Source: Methylobacterium sp. J-078 (GTDB taxonomy: Bacteria; Pseudomonadota; Alphaproteobacteria; Rhizobiales; Beijerinckiaceae). From it: 64,000 nucleotides of DNA. Positions 17,155 through 24,344 of the stretch are shown piece after piece; position 1 is the first letter of the stretch; every line of letters starts with the position of its first letter. The notes under the pieces are model-generated. The model was given only the letters and a program-made list of their open reading frames with translations. It had not been told where the DNA came from and did no database searches. Position numbers and translations under genes: made by a program. The stretch covers positions 62,001-126,000 of the forward strand of contig NZ_JAKSYI010000109.1 in NCBI RefSeq assembly GCF_022829285.1. Reading direction: 5' to 3'.

Positions 17155-17397
17155 ATGATCGATCCGACCCTCGCCCCCGTCTGGGACTATCTGGCCTCGA
17201 CGATCCGGGGCTACCGGATCGCCGGGACGTGCGACGCCCGCGTTGGCGTCGTCCTAGAGGACTACGTCGGCCACGCCGGGCGACTCGTCCGGGACCGGCA
17301 CCTCACGCTCTCGGAGGGGCTCGTTCTCGCCAACCGGGCGGTCCGCGCGGCCCGGGATCTCCACGCCCTGGAGGAGGCCCGTCGTGCGCCGCGTTGA
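17155..17397 (+). CDS. Small helical protein downstream of the AAA+ ATPase
   Basis: 80 residues, predicted mostly helical, not recognised. An excellent ribosome site (GAGGGAGGA) lies just before the ATG at 17155, 12 bases after the ATPase stop, so it is in the same operon. The next gene starts inside its last codons. It could be an ATPase partner, but nothing in the sequence proves that. Confidence 0.6.
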   Translation: MIDPTLAPVWDYLASTIRGYRIAGTCDARVGVVLEDYVGHAGRLVRDRHLTLSEGLVLANRAVRAARDLHALEEARRAPR

Positions 17398-17716
17398 CGT
17401 CTACCGCAACCTCAACAAGTCGTGCTGGTCGGTTCGCGAGAATCGCAGGGTCGTCGACCACGTCGAGTCCATCGCGCTCTACGACGTCCGCTTCCACGTC
17501 AGCGAGGCGGCCCGGCAGCGCGTCCTGCGCCTTGGGCAGCGGGCGGTCCTTGCTTGGGCCAACGGCGTCATCATCGACGCGCCCCTGCAGCGGTCATCCG
17601 AGCGCATCAAGTTCGACCCCTTCGAGGGCCCGCATTTCATGGTGGGCGAGTGGCCCGTCCACGAGGCGAACCTCGTCCATTTCGACCGCAACGGACGCTG
17701 CTGGGGAGTGCTGTGA
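17384..17716 (+). CDS. Unknown 110-residue protein with phage-like features
   Basis: Starts at GTG 17384, 14 bases inside the previous gene, behind GAGGAGG. The N-terminus VDVYRNLNKSCWSVRENRRV followed by HVESIALYDVRFHVSEAARQ resembles small uncharacterised proteins of mobile elements. It has no membrane segment. Its stop overlaps the ATG of the next gene by one base. Confidence 0.58.
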   Translation: MRRVDVYRNLNKSCWSVRENRRVVDHVESIALYDVRFHVSEAARQRVLRLGQRAVLAWANGVIIDAPLQRSSERIKFDPFEGPHFMVGEWPVHEANLVHFDRNGRCWGVL

Positions 17717-18129
17717 TGCGCGCATTGATGATCGCCCTGGTCGTGCTCGCGGCCGCCCCCGCCGTCGCCTCGGAGCGCTTCCCTGCCGAAGGCGACGCCT
17801 GGCACTACGAGGGTCGCACGCCGGTCGCCGGCGGTGTGGCGCGATTCCTCCGCCTCGAAGCGACGCCTGCCCCGCGGTCGGGCTGGACCGTAACCATGAC
17901 TTGCGGGACCGTCAGGGTCGTCGATGGTCGCGAGGTCGTCACGTACCGGGGCACCGGACCGGGCGGTAGGTCGCGCTGGGGTTCGATGGGTGGGACGTCG
18001 ACGGCGCCGGGGCATGACACGACCGGCTGGCTGATCGAACAGACCGGCGACGGGCTCCTCGATCAGGCCGTGCAGGCCCAAGACAGCGTCTGCGCTTCAG
18101 GGCGGGGCGACCTGTCGGCCGGCGACTAG
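17716..18129 (+). CDS. Small secreted protein of unknown function
   Basis: 137 residues starting with a clear signal peptide (MRALMIALVVLAAAPAVASE, cleavage near residue 19). The mature part contains two Cys (TMTCGTVRVVDG and QDSVCASG) that could form a disulfide in the periplasm. It is the last gene of the AAA+ operon, its ATG overlapping the preceding stop (TGATG). No family recognised. Confidence 0.6.
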   Translation: MRALMIALVVLAAAPAVASERFPAEGDAWHYEGRTPVAGGVARFLRLEATPAPRSGWTVTMTCGTVRVVDGREVVTYRGTGPGGRSRWGSMGGTSTAPGHDTTGWLIEQTGDGLLDQAVQAQDSVCASGRGDLSAGD

Positions 18130-18157
18130 GGCTGGTCGTATGCAAGGGGGACCCGCA

Positions 18158-18183
18158 GGGTCTCCTCAGATCTGAGGAGACCC
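18158..18183 (+). promoter_or_regulatory. Perfect 26-base palindrome hiding the ribosome site
   Basis: GGGTCTCCTCAGA followed by its exact reverse complement TCTGAGGAGACCC. The right arm contains GAGGAG, the ribosome site of the ATG at 18187. As RNA the 13-bp stem would sequester it; as DNA it would be an ideal dimer-binding operator. No loop bases exist, so the central pairs must open if it folds as RNA. Confidence 0.6.
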
Positions 18184-18186
18184 CCC

Positions 18187-18561
18187 ATGCGCTTGCGCGA
18201 CCTTTCCCCCGACGAGCTCGCCAACGTCGCGGTCCTGCGCCACCGGCTTCGGGCGAGCCATGGCGCCGAGGCGGCCAGCGCACCGTTCCTGACGGAGTGG
18301 TCGACGAGGCCGGTGCCGGGCGGTGGCCTGCGCCTGCACGGCCTGTGCTGGGGCCATCCAGGCCTGGGCGACACGTTCGTGACGACGACGCCGGTCGTCG
18401 AACTGTCCGAGGCGCACGCCCGGACCGAGAGCGGGCGGCTCTACCTTCTAGGCCCCGAGGACCGAGACCACCGGCGCCGGCGCGCCCTGACAGGCCAGCG
18501 CGGCCCCCTCGTCATCTCCGCGGCCGGCGCGCCCGAGGACACGCCGGCTTTTCGGCGTTAG
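18187..18561 (+). CDS. Unknown 124-residue protein behind a perfect palindrome
   Basis: Not recognised. A helical start (MRLRDLSPDELANVAVLRHR) is followed by a beta-rich middle (GDTFVTTTPVVELSE, ESGRLYLLGPED). It has its own leader with a perfect 26-base palindrome over the ribosome site, so it is probably expressed separately from the AAA+ operon. Its stop overlaps the stop of the convergent HTH gene by three bases. Confidence 0.58.
   Translation: MRLRDLSPDELANVAVLRHRLRASHGAEAASAPFLTEWSTRPVPGGGLRLHGLCWGHPGLGDTFVTTTPVVELSEAHARTESGRLYLLGPEDRDHRRRRALTGQRGPLVISAAGAPEDTPAFRR
18541..18558. terminator. Hairpin at the end of convergent genes
   Basis: ACGCCG-GCTTTT-CGGCGT followed by TAGCGCTTTT on the plus strand. 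It overlaps the last codons of the plus-strand gene and the stop of the minus-strand HTH gene. Probably a terminator for one or both. Confidence 0.5.
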
Positions 18562-18908
18562 CGCTTTTCGAGGGCGCGCTGGATGCGGGCGATGTGGGCC
18601 CGCGCCACGGTCTCGATGCGCGCGACTTTTAGAGGGCTCGGACGGCACTCGCCGAGCTCCCATCGGCGAACCGTGCGGTGGTCCTCACCGACGTCCGCGG
18701 CGAGTTTCCCGTGCCACCTCTCGCCGTAGCAAGCGTGCCCGATCCGGGCGACGACCTTGCCCGGGTGCTCGTCAAGGGGAGGTCCGCCGTTGCCGGTGGG
18801 AGCGGGAGGGACCTCCTTGGCCATTTCCCGGGCAATCATCTCCTCGATGTCGACGATGCCGAGGTCGTTCTGGGTTACTTCGATTAAGGGTGAAACGTCG
18901 TCCAGCAT
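18558..18908 (-). CDS. Small helix-turn-helix protein
   Basis: 116 residues. The C-terminal half has LAADVGEDHRTVRRWELGEC, a helix-turn-helix pattern of the type found in small phage regulators; a longer acidic N-terminus precedes it (NDLGIVDIEEMIAREMAKEV). It probably binds DNA and regulates the element. It lies downstream of the Rha-type gene on the same strand, with 114 bases between. Confidence 0.62.
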   Translation of the reverse strand: MLDDVSPLIEVTQNDLGIVDIEEMIAREMAKEVPPAPTGNGGPPLDEHPGKVVARIGHACYGERWHGKLAADVGEDHRTVRRWELGECRPSPLKVARIETVARAHIARIQRALEKR

Positions 18909-19022
18909 GGTCGCTCCGGCTCTGGAATGGGGGATCGGGCGCCCTGGCGGGCCGGCTCCCGCAGAGGGGGAACCGGCCCATTCGGTAGCGATGGGCAGAT
19001 CGATACCGATTGCTCGCAGGGG

Positions 19023-19865
19023 TCAGACCGCGAGGCGACCCTGCCGCTCGGCGATCTGCGCCTGCAGGGCGAGGACCTTGCCGGGGCCGATGGCCCAGCG
19101 CTGACGGAGCCATGCCAGCCCGGAGCGGGTGACCATGCACTGTTTGCGGAGCTTGCCGACCGAGTCGGGGCCGGCGCGCAGCTTCATGTAGCCGTCCTTC
19201 CGCATCGCGGCGGACGGCTGCAGGTCGCCGTTCTCGCGGATGACGTAGCCCTTGTCCTTGATCCAGTCGAAGAAGAGCTCGCTGGGGGCGTCGATGGCGC
19301 GGGCGGCGGTGCGCAGGTTGCACAGGCCGCGGTCGTCGAGGAACGCCTCGTACGCCTCGACCATCGGGCGCTGCTCCTCGACCACCGCCGAGACGAGCAC
19401 CAGAGCCGTGGTCTTCTCGGCGACGACGGCGGTGAGCTCGTCGACCTTGTCCATCTTGGCCAGCAAGAACCGGCGCAAGGTGGCGTTGTCGTCCATGTCC
19501 GGGGCGTCCCGGCGGCGGATCTCCGCCTCCATGGCGTTGAAAGCGCCGAGGAAGCCAACCTTCCAGGTCATCGCCTTGGAGCCGGTGAACCCCATCGCCA
19601 GGATGGCGACACCGTCCCGGTCCATGAGGAAGAACTCCTCCTCCCGGAATCCGCCGTTGGGCATCGGAACCATGGTGGATGCGGACGCAAAACTGCGTTC
19701 ACATCCGGGAACGGTGGAAATGAGCAGCTTGATGCTGCGGAGCACGTCGCCGTGGCGCTTGCCGAAGGTCTGGGCGACCTGGCGGCTGTCTGCCCGTGCA
19801 TGGCCGTCGATCAGGGTGACGACGGGGGCGATTGATGTGGTAGTGGTGAGGGCAGTTTGGTTCAC
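19023..19865 (-). CDS. Rha-family phage regulatory protein with KilA-C-type C-terminus
   Basis: 280 residues. The N-terminal pRha domain reads DGHARADSRQVAQTFGKRHG, then EEEFFLMDRDGVAILAMGFT and GSKAMTWKVGFLGAFNAME. The C-terminal ANT/KilAC-like domain contains DDRGLCNLRTAARAID, FFDWIKDKGYVI and YMKLRAG. Rha proteins are phage and prophage regulators, some of which interfere with infection of particular hosts. I chose the GTG at 19865, behind CGGAG. A longer frame upstream runs through intergenic-looking sequence with a palindrome. This gene strongly supports a phage origin for the element. Confidence 0.82.
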   Translation of the reverse strand: MNQTALTTTTSIAPVVTLIDGHARADSRQVAQTFGKRHGDVLRSIKLLISTVPGCERSFASASTMVPMPNGGFREEEFFLMDRDGVAILAMGFTGSKAMTWKVGFLGAFNAMEAEIRRRDAPDMDDNATLRRFLLAKMDKVDELTAVVAEKTTALVLVSAVVEEQRPMVEAYEAFLDDRGLCNLRTAARAIDAPSELFFDWIKDKGYVIRENGDLQPSAAMRKDGYMKLRAGPDSVGKLRKQCMVTRSGLAWLRQRWAIGPGKVLALQAQIAERQGRLAV

Positions 19866-19984
19866 GGGAGCACTCCGCTGAGCTAAGCGAGGCCCTCGAT
19901 GTCCGGCGCGTCCAACGCCGGCCGAGGGCCGCCCTTCTGGGGGCACCTCAGATTGAAGCGATTCGACCAGGTTCCCACAAGGTC

Positions 19985-20006
19985 CATGTCCGCTTTTTCG
20001 GACATG
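19985..20006 (-). promoter_or_regulatory. Inverted repeat upstream of the Rha-type gene
   Basis: CATGTCCG-CTTTTT-CGGACATG, two perfect 8-base arms, about 120 bases before the GTG of the Rha-type gene. It is a plausible operator for a dimeric repressor or a terminator of the upstream gene chain ending at 20130. Confidence 0.4.
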
Positions 20007-20129
20007 ATCTCGGAAATACTTGGTCAGCCTAACCCGCACTACCTATTTGAACAACGATTTCACCAACAGCCTGGTTGAAAAGCGTTGTTTAAAAGGCGCC
20101 CGTTGTTGGGAGCGTGGCGGGGTACGCTC

Positions 20130-20318
20130 TCAGTGCGTACCCTTCACCTCGGGCTCGGCCAGCAGGTCCGGGAACAGCGCCGCCAGGGCCAGCATGGCGA
20201 ACGTCGCCAGCATCGCCTCTCCCTCACGAACGGCCCGATCCGCGTAGACTCGGCGGGCCTCGCGCAGCGCGTCCCGGGCGAACAGCCGGGCGTCGTCCTT
20301 CGCCTGATCCGCGGGCAT
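20130..20318 (-). CDS. Small protein at the end of the lysis-type chain
   Basis: 62 residues: a charged helical N-terminal half (ADQAKDDARLFARDALREAR) and a hydrophobic C-terminal half (AMLATFAMLALAALFPDLLA) that could be a membrane helix. Not recognised. It starts two bases after the preceding stop and is the last of 14 overlapping or near-abutting genes (24225 to 20130). Confidence 0.5.
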   Translation of the reverse strand: MPADQAKDDARLFARDALREARRVYADRAVREGEAMLATFAMLALAALFPDLLAEPEVKGTH

Positions 20319-20320
20319 CG

Positions 20321-20485
20321 CTACGTGGTCTTCCGGTCAAGGGCTTGGAGCGCCGCTTCGAGGGCGGCCTGGAGCCGGCACGGGAGCGGCCGGTCGGCGG
20401 GGAGGTCCTGGTACCAGCGCGAGTGCTTGATGACGGCCCGGGCGGCGGCGACGACGGCGCGGGTGTCGAGGGCTTCGTGGGTCAT
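20321..20485 (-). CDS. 54-residue protein of the lysis-type chain
   Basis: Helical protein with VVAAARAVIKHSRWYQDLPA and LQAALEAALQALDRKTT. Not recognised. Its ATG overlaps the stop of the tiny upstream frame (ATGA). Its small size and coupled position are the only arguments for it being real. Confidence 0.45.
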   Translation of the reverse strand: MTHEALDTRAVVAAARAVIKHSRWYQDLPADRPLPCRLQAALEAALQALDRKTT

Positions 20486-20550
20486 GGCCTGGGGTCCCAG
20501 AGGCAGAGGGCCATCAACGCGCCGACCGCGAAGGCGACCTCGGCGCTCAC
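20482..20550 (-). CDS. Possible 22-residue membrane microprotein
   Basis: A GTG-started frame encoding a short hydrophobic segment (VAFAVGALMALCLW). The GTG overlaps the upstream stop (GTGA) and its stop overlaps the next ATG (ATGA), continuing the chain without a gap. It could be a real single-helix microprotein or only a linker frame. Confidence 0.3.
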   Translation of the reverse strand: MSAEVAFAVGALMALCLWDPRP

Positions 20551-20726
20551 CGGCGACCCCTGCGCACGGCGGCGACTGTTCGGATCGCGCTGGCGACCTC
20601 GCCCTTGGGCGCGGCGGCCGCGCCGGTGGTCGCGTCCCCACGGAGGGCGCGGTGGACTTCTTCGGAGACGAGCGGCGCCGGCTCCCGGGCGAGGCAGGCC
20701 AGGGCGATCAGCGCCACCGGCGTCAT
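20547..20726 (-). CDS. 59-residue protein of the lysis-type chain
   Basis: Begins with a short hydrophobic stretch (MTPVALIALACLA) and ends with a basic tail (VASAIRTVAAVRRGRR). Not recognised. Its ATG overlaps the stop of the Rz1-like gene by four bases. It is possibly a small membrane-associated protein. Confidence 0.45.
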   Translation of the reverse strand: MTPVALIALACLAREPAPLVSEEVHRALRGDATTGAAAAPKGEVASAIRTVAAVRRGRR

Positions 20727-20962
20727 GACCCCGGCCTCGCCATGGCCCGGACCTCGCCGAGCTTGCCCCGGCAATCGGCATGGGCGGCCCGAAGGTCGAC
20801 GACGTAGCCGGCCGCGTCGCGCTGGGTGCCGCCCCGCTTCCAGGCGGGCGCCCCCGAGCAGGTGAGGAGCTCGTCGGGGATCTCGGCGAGGGGCGCGCCG
20901 GCATGCTGGCAGCCACCAAGGCAGAGTGCTAACAGCGCGGCGGCCGCGAGGATCGGCTTCAC
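20723..20962 (-). CDS. Rz1-like outer-membrane lipoprotein (candidate o-spanin)
   Basis: 79 residues with a lipoprotein signal: MKPILAAAALLALCLGGCQH, lipobox LGGC with the lipidated Cys at residue 18. Two further Cys follow (LLTC, ADC). It starts at GTG 20962, overlapping by four bases the stop of a Rz-like coiled-coil membrane protein. This adjacency of an inner-membrane coiled coil and a small lipoprotein is the classic spanin arrangement, which fuses inner and outer membranes in the last step of phage lysis. It lacks the usual proline-rich stretch. Confidence 0.68.
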   Translation of the reverse strand: MKPILAAAALLALCLGGCQHAGAPLAEIPDELLTCSGAPAWKRGGTQRDAAGYVVDLRAAHADCRGKLGEVRAMARPGS

Positions 20963-21339
20963 TGTCCGGCCTCCAGGGCGTCGCGCAGGACCGGGGCGAG
21001 CGGGCCGTCGTCGGACGCGGGCGCCCGGCGGATGCGGTCGTGGGCCGAGGCGGTCGCGGCGCTGCGCTTGGCCGCCGCCTTGGCGTTCCGCTGCAGGGCC
21101 TCGACGGCGCCCTTGCGGACCTCGGCGAGGGCGGCCGCCTCGTCGCGCTGGCGCTGGGTCGACGCCAGGTCGGCCTGGAGCCGGCTGACGTAGGCGACAC
21201 CGAGCAGGATCACCGCCACGAGCGCGACCGGCAGGGCCAGCCGCGGGGCGTAGAGCAAGGCCAGGACCGCGAGGCCGATGGCGACGACCGCCGAGATCCC
21301 GGCGGGTGTCGTCACGAGGGCCAAGAGGAGCGTCAGCAT
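20959..21339 (-). CDS. Rz-like inner-membrane protein (candidate i-spanin)
   Basis: 126 residues: hydrophobic N-terminal segments (about residues 1-50), then a long charged coiled coil (RLQADLASTQRQRDEAAALA, then EALQRNAKAAAKRSA). A short C-terminal tail ends in PLAPVLRDALEAGQ. Topology and place, between the endolysin region and the Rz1-like lipoprotein, fit an i-spanin. Two or more membrane segments is slightly more than the one of classic Rz. Confidence 0.65.
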   Translation of the reverse strand: MLTLLLALVTTPAGISAVVAIGLAVLALLYAPRLALPVALVAVILLGVAYVSRLQADLASTQRQRDEAAALAEVRKGAVEALQRNAKAAAKRSAATASAHDRIRRAPASDDGPLAPVLRDALEAGQ

Positions 21340-21590
21340 CAGGCGCCCTCGGTCTCGAATTTCACCACCGTCGGGTCCGGCAGGCGCACCCAGACGTCGC
21401 CGGGCGTCGACTGGACGTCGATGGACAGGACCTCGGTCTGGCCGCCGGGATGCGTCAGCGTCCGGACGAGCAGGGTCCGACCGGTCGGCACGGGCTCGCC
21501 CAAGACCCCGAAGGCGTCGACGGTACGGGTCGTCTCGGTCTGCATGACCTGCGAGATGACCGGGGTAGGTGAGGAATCCGCCACGGTCAC
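21339..21590 (-). CDS. Small beta-rich protein of the lysis-type chain
   Basis: 83 residues, from GTG 21590, which overlaps the upstream stop (GTGA). Its stop overlaps the Rz-like ATG (TGATG). The sequence is mainly beta-prone (GRTLLVRTLTHPGGQTEVLS, VWVRLPDPTVVKFE). Not recognised. Confidence 0.48.
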   Translation of the reverse strand: MTVADSSPTPVISQVMQTETTRTVDAFGVLGEPVPTGRTLLVRTLTHPGGQTEVLSIDVQSTPGDVWVRLPDPTVVKFETEGA

Positions 21591-22033
21591 CACCCCGACT
21601 TGCGGTGGGACTCGAACCGCTTCTTCTTCGGAAGCGGCTTGGTCTCGCCGTCGAGCTCGTCGAAGGCCGACTTCACCTCCTCGGTCGCCTTCACCGACCA
21701 CGAGGCCAGAATTTCGGGGTTCAGGTCAGCCGTCTCGATGGGGCGCTGGGTGTAGGCCATCACGATGGGATCGGCCTCGGCCGCCGGCGGGATGACCGTG
21801 CCGGGCGGGATCTCGTGCACCGACCCGACGGTCAGCGAGGTGAGGTTCCGACACGGGCAAGCCGGGGCGGTGACCTTCATGCCGGCCGGGATGACCAATT
21901 CGCCGGACGGAAGCTCGATGAAGTTGGATGCCGCGGTCAGCTTGGCGATCTCGACCTCGCGGACGGCCTGGACAGCGACGACGAAGGCGATCAGGCAGAA
22001 GAACGCGACCGCGATGATGGCGATGGCCGTCAT
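21587..22033 (-). CDS. Single-pass membrane protein of the lysis-type chain
   Basis: 148 residues with one N-terminal membrane helix (AIAIIAVAFFCLIAFVVAVQ), then a soluble region containing a CPC motif and PPGTVIPPAAEADPIV, and a basic C-terminus (KPLPKKKRFESHRK). Not recognised. It starts two bases after the endolysin stop. It is possibly an accessory lysis or inhibitor protein, by position only. Confidence 0.52.
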   Translation of the reverse strand: MTAIAIIAVAFFCLIAFVVAVQAVREVEIAKLTAASNFIELPSGELVIPAGMKVTAPACPCRNLTSLTVGSVHEIPPGTVIPPAAEADPIVMAYTQRPIETADLNPEILASWSVKATEEVKSAFDELDGETKPLPKKKRFESHRKSGW

Positions 22034-22035
22034 GA

Positions 22036-22572
22036 TCAGATCCCCTTGAGGCAGAGGGCGCGCTCGGCCTCGCGCCGGCGGGTCAGGCCGGGGAAGACGA
22101 CGCCGGCGGCGCGGTTGAACTTGAGGAGGGCGTCGCAGGCGGGGCGGGTCTGCCCGGCGTTGTGCAGCCGGACGACGCTGGACCGGCAAAATCCGCCGGT
22201 GCCGATGTTGTAGGCCAACGAGACGTAAGCGGCGTAGGCGCCGTCGGTCATCGGGGCCGTGACGCACCCCTCGACCGCCAGGGCGTACTTCTCCAGCGAC
22301 GTCGCCAGCATCGCCTTGCACTCGGCCACCGTGTAGCGGTCGCCCGCCTTCACGCCGTCGGTCTCGCCGTAGCAGACCGTCCACGGCTTCCCGCGGGTGG
22401 CCGGGTCCGGATAGGCGACGGTCCGTAGGCCCTCGAAGGAGCCCACGACCGAGATGCAGGCGGCGCCGAGCACGGCGTTCCGCTTCATGCGGGACGGCCC
22501 CTTGCCGGACGCCCGGGCGGCGGGAGCGGCGGGAACCCCGGCCGGCGCCGGCTTGCGAAGGAAGGCGAACAT
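22036..22572 (-). CDS. GH24-type phage endolysin (lysozyme) with possible SAR signal
   Basis: 178 residues. The catalytic triad pattern of T4/P21-type lysozymes is present: Glu47 (SFEGLR), Asp56 (YPDPATRG) and Thr65 (WTVCYGE), plus VSLAYNIGTG and the end GLTRRREAERALCL. It cleaves peptidoglycan. A moderately hydrophobic stretch before the catalytic domain (NAVLGAACISVVG) could be a signal-anchor-release segment, which would let it reach the periplasm through Sec without a holin. Its ATG overlaps the stop of the holin-like gene (TGATG). Confidence 0.88.
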   Translation of the reverse strand: MFAFLRKPAPAGVPAAPAARASGKGPSRMKRNAVLGAACISVVGSFEGLRTVAYPDPATRGKPWTVCYGETDGVKAGDRYTVAECKAMLATSLEKYALAVEGCVTAPMTDGAYAAYVSLAYNIGTGGFCRSSVVRLHNAGQTRPACDALLKFNRAAGVVFPGLTRRREAERALCLKGI

Positions 22573-22805
22573 CAGGACTGGTCTCCGGACAGGGCCGAGT
22601 TGGCGAGGAACGGGAGGACGAGGGCGGCGAGCGAGACGACCGTCGTCACCGCGGCGAACACCACCGGGCTGAAGGGCGGATCGGACGCCAGGCAGGCCAT
22701 GCCGCCCTGGAGCGCGGAGAAGACGAACCCCGCGCCGGACAGCCAGACGACCCGGCTGTGCTTGGCGACGCGCGTCGGGTTCGAGACGAGCTTCGGCTTC
22801 TTCAC
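22572..22805 (-). CDS. Holin-like small membrane protein
   Basis: 77 residues: a basic N-terminus (MKKPKLVSNPTRVAKHSR) and two membrane helices (about residues 20-40 and 46-68). It lies directly upstream of the endolysin gene and overlaps it by one base. Size, topology and position fit a class II holin, which would form the inner-membrane lesion that triggers lysis. It starts at GTG 22805 behind GGAGGA. No family-specific motif was seen. Confidence 0.6.
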   Translation of the reverse strand: MKKPKLVSNPTRVAKHSRVVWLSGAGFVFSALQGGMACLASDPPFSPVVFAAVTTVVSLAALVLPFLANSALSGDQS

Positions 22806-23146
22806 GGGGTTGTCCTCCGGACACGTGTGCGCCGGGGCGGGACCACAGGCGGCGGGGGTGGGGGCGGCGGCGGCGGGGCGAACGCCTGCCTCAGCAGGGC
22901 GCCGTGGTCGTTCAGCGCCCGCGTCAGGTCCGTGCCGGTGCGGACGATGGTGAAGCCGAGATCCCGGTCGATGGGATCGAGAGCGACGCGCGGCAGGCCG
23001 AGGGACTGCTCGGGCGGCCGGCGCGATTCCTTGATGCGGGCGACGACGTACGTGGCCAGGCCGAGGACCGCCCCGACGGCGACGGTTCCGATTGCCTTCA
23101 GCGCGTCGGCCGGCAGCGAGATGAACGAGGTCACCAGGTCACCCAC
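22802..23146 (-). CDS. Membrane protein with a ten-proline run
   Basis: 114 residues starting at GTG 23146 behind AGGAG. One membrane helix (about residues 17-37, VAVGAVLGLATYVVARIKES) is followed by a cytosolic part and a run of ten prolines ([16 protein letters not shown]) before a basic tail (RRTRVRRTTP). It overlaps both neighbours. It could be a further holin or antiholin candidate, but the function is unknown. Confidence 0.5.
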   Translation of the reverse strand: MGDLVTSFISLPADALKAIGTVAVGAVLGLATYVVARIKESRRPPEQSLGLPRVALDPIDRDLGFTIVRTGTDLTRALNDHGALLRQAFAPPPPPPPPPPVVPPRRTRVRRTTP

Positions 23147-23591
23147 GCGCCGCTCTCCTGACGATCTTCGCGCGGGCGTCGTTGGCGCCCTGGTCCCAGA
23201 TCGCCCGGAGGGCGCAGTAGGCGTCGACCGCGGCGAGGACCCCGTAGGCCCCCACGCCGGTGTTCCAGCCGGGGTAGCCGTCCCTGGCGAGGAGCCAGGC
23301 CAGCGCGGTCCAGACGCACGCGCCGACGGTGGCGGTGACGAACCGGAGGGACGGGCTGTGGTGCTTGTCGCCGTTGGCCCAAAGGCCCAGCATGCGGATG
23401 ACGGCGACACCGAGGAGCGTCGCGCCCCAGGTCCCCTCCGGTGCGATGGCACCGAAGACGTCGAACGTCGGCCGCGAGAACGTGGCGCCGGGCAGGAGCA
23501 GCGCGATGGCGACGCCCAGCAGCACCAGCGCGCCGACCCATTCGGCCTCGCGACGCTGGTGGTAGCCCTGGAAGGGGAGTGCGGACCTCAC
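23139..23591 (-). CDS. Multi-pass membrane protein of the lysis-type chain
   Basis: 150 residues with about four membrane segments (GALVLLGVAIALLLPG, WGATLLGVAVIRMLGLW, VTATVGACVWTALAWLLA, then a weaker one near residue 120). It starts at GTG 23591. Not recognised. It lies upstream of the holin-like and endolysin genes and overlaps the genes before and after it. Confidence 0.52.
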   Translation of the reverse strand: MRSALPFQGYHQRREAEWVGALVLLGVAIALLLPGATFSRPTFDVFGAIAPEGTWGATLLGVAVIRMLGLWANGDKHHSPSLRFVTATVGACVWTALAWLLARDGYPGWNTGVGAYGVLAAVDAYCALRAIWDQGANDARAKIVRRAARG

Positions 23592-23857
23592 CGGTTCCTC
23601 CCCTTGCCGGCGGGCGCCTCGGCCTCGCTGGCCTCGGGCTCGTCGACCGGCTGGACGGGGGAGCCGTCGGGATCGGCAACCGCCGTGTTCTCGGCGGGTG
23701 TCACGAGGTCGGCGTGCCGGACGATGCCTTGCTTGCCGCAGCGGCCGCAGTGGACCTCGGACCAGTCCTGGCCGGGCGCCAGAAGCGGACGGAGGCCGTC
23801 GCGGCAGGTATCGGGGCTGTCGCAGCCCTCGAAGGTGAAGGTGGTCTCGACGGTCAT
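23588..23857 (-). CDS. Small protein with a CxxC zinc-ribbon-like motif
   Basis: 89 residues with CDSPDTC and later HCGRCGKQGIVRHAD, four Cys and nearby His that could bind one zinc. The C-terminal 35 residues are acidic, Pro/Ala-rich and probably disordered. It overlaps the next gene as GTGA and the preceding one as ATGA. This Cys pattern resembles Com-like zinc fingers of phages, but the match is weak. Confidence 0.52.
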   Translation of the reverse strand: MTVETTFTFEGCDSPDTCRDGLRPLLAPGQDWSEVHCGRCGKQGIVRHADLVTPAENTAVADPDGSPVQPVDEPEASEAEAPAGKGRNR

Positions 23858-24225
23858 GCCGCGCTCCCGAGTTCGAGGACGCTGCGCTTCCGCGGCTCGG
23901 CCGGCGCCGGCGTGGCCAGCAGCGGCGGCTTGGCCCCGATCCGCGCCATGACCGTCACCACCTTGCCGTCGACGAGCCGGAAGCGGAGGGCCTCGGGGAA
24001 GGCGATGCAGTCGCCGGACGTGCGCCCGGTCGACATGATGACCCCGCCAATGTCGGCGATGCGGGCGCGGATGCGGGCGAGATCCACGCCCTTGGCGCGG
24101 AGGAGGTTCACCGCGACGCGGTCATCCTCGGTCTCGACTGTCACGCCGAGGTGGCGTTCCGCGTACCGGCGGACCGCGTGGTCGGTCGCCCGGGCCTTCG
24201 GGCTGTGTTGGCTGATGTGGGACAC
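23854..24225 (-). CDS. First gene of the overlapping chain, unknown function
   Basis: 123 residues from GTG 24225. The N-terminal part (ATDHAVRRYAERHLGVTVET, then DLARIRARIADIGGVI) is helical and basic; the middle is beta-prone (EALRFRLVDGKVVTVMARIG). The HAVxRYxER phrase also occurs in small phage and toxin-related proteins, but I cannot assign a family. It opens the chain of 14 overlapping or near-abutting genes. Confidence 0.5.
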   Translation of the reverse strand: MSHISQHSPKARATDHAVRRYAERHLGVTVETEDDRVAVNLLRAKGVDLARIRARIADIGGVIMSTGRTSGDCIAFPEALRFRLVDGKVVTVMARIGAKPPLLATPAPAEPRKRSVLELGSAA

Positions 24226-24344
24226 GAGACGGCGAGACCCCCTGATGCGATGGGGTCAAAGGTCCGCCTCGGGCTCGAATTCGGATAGGTGCCGGAGCCC
24301 AACTGGTAGGTCCGGTGGTCCCGGATGACGGGAACCAAAACGAC

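Noticed and set aside
24331..24342. GGAACCAAAACG, resembling the GGAACAAAACG block of the qat/TIR promoters
   Set aside because: It has an extra base, lies on the other strand relative to nearby genes and has no AAACTTGGCC block at the right distance.
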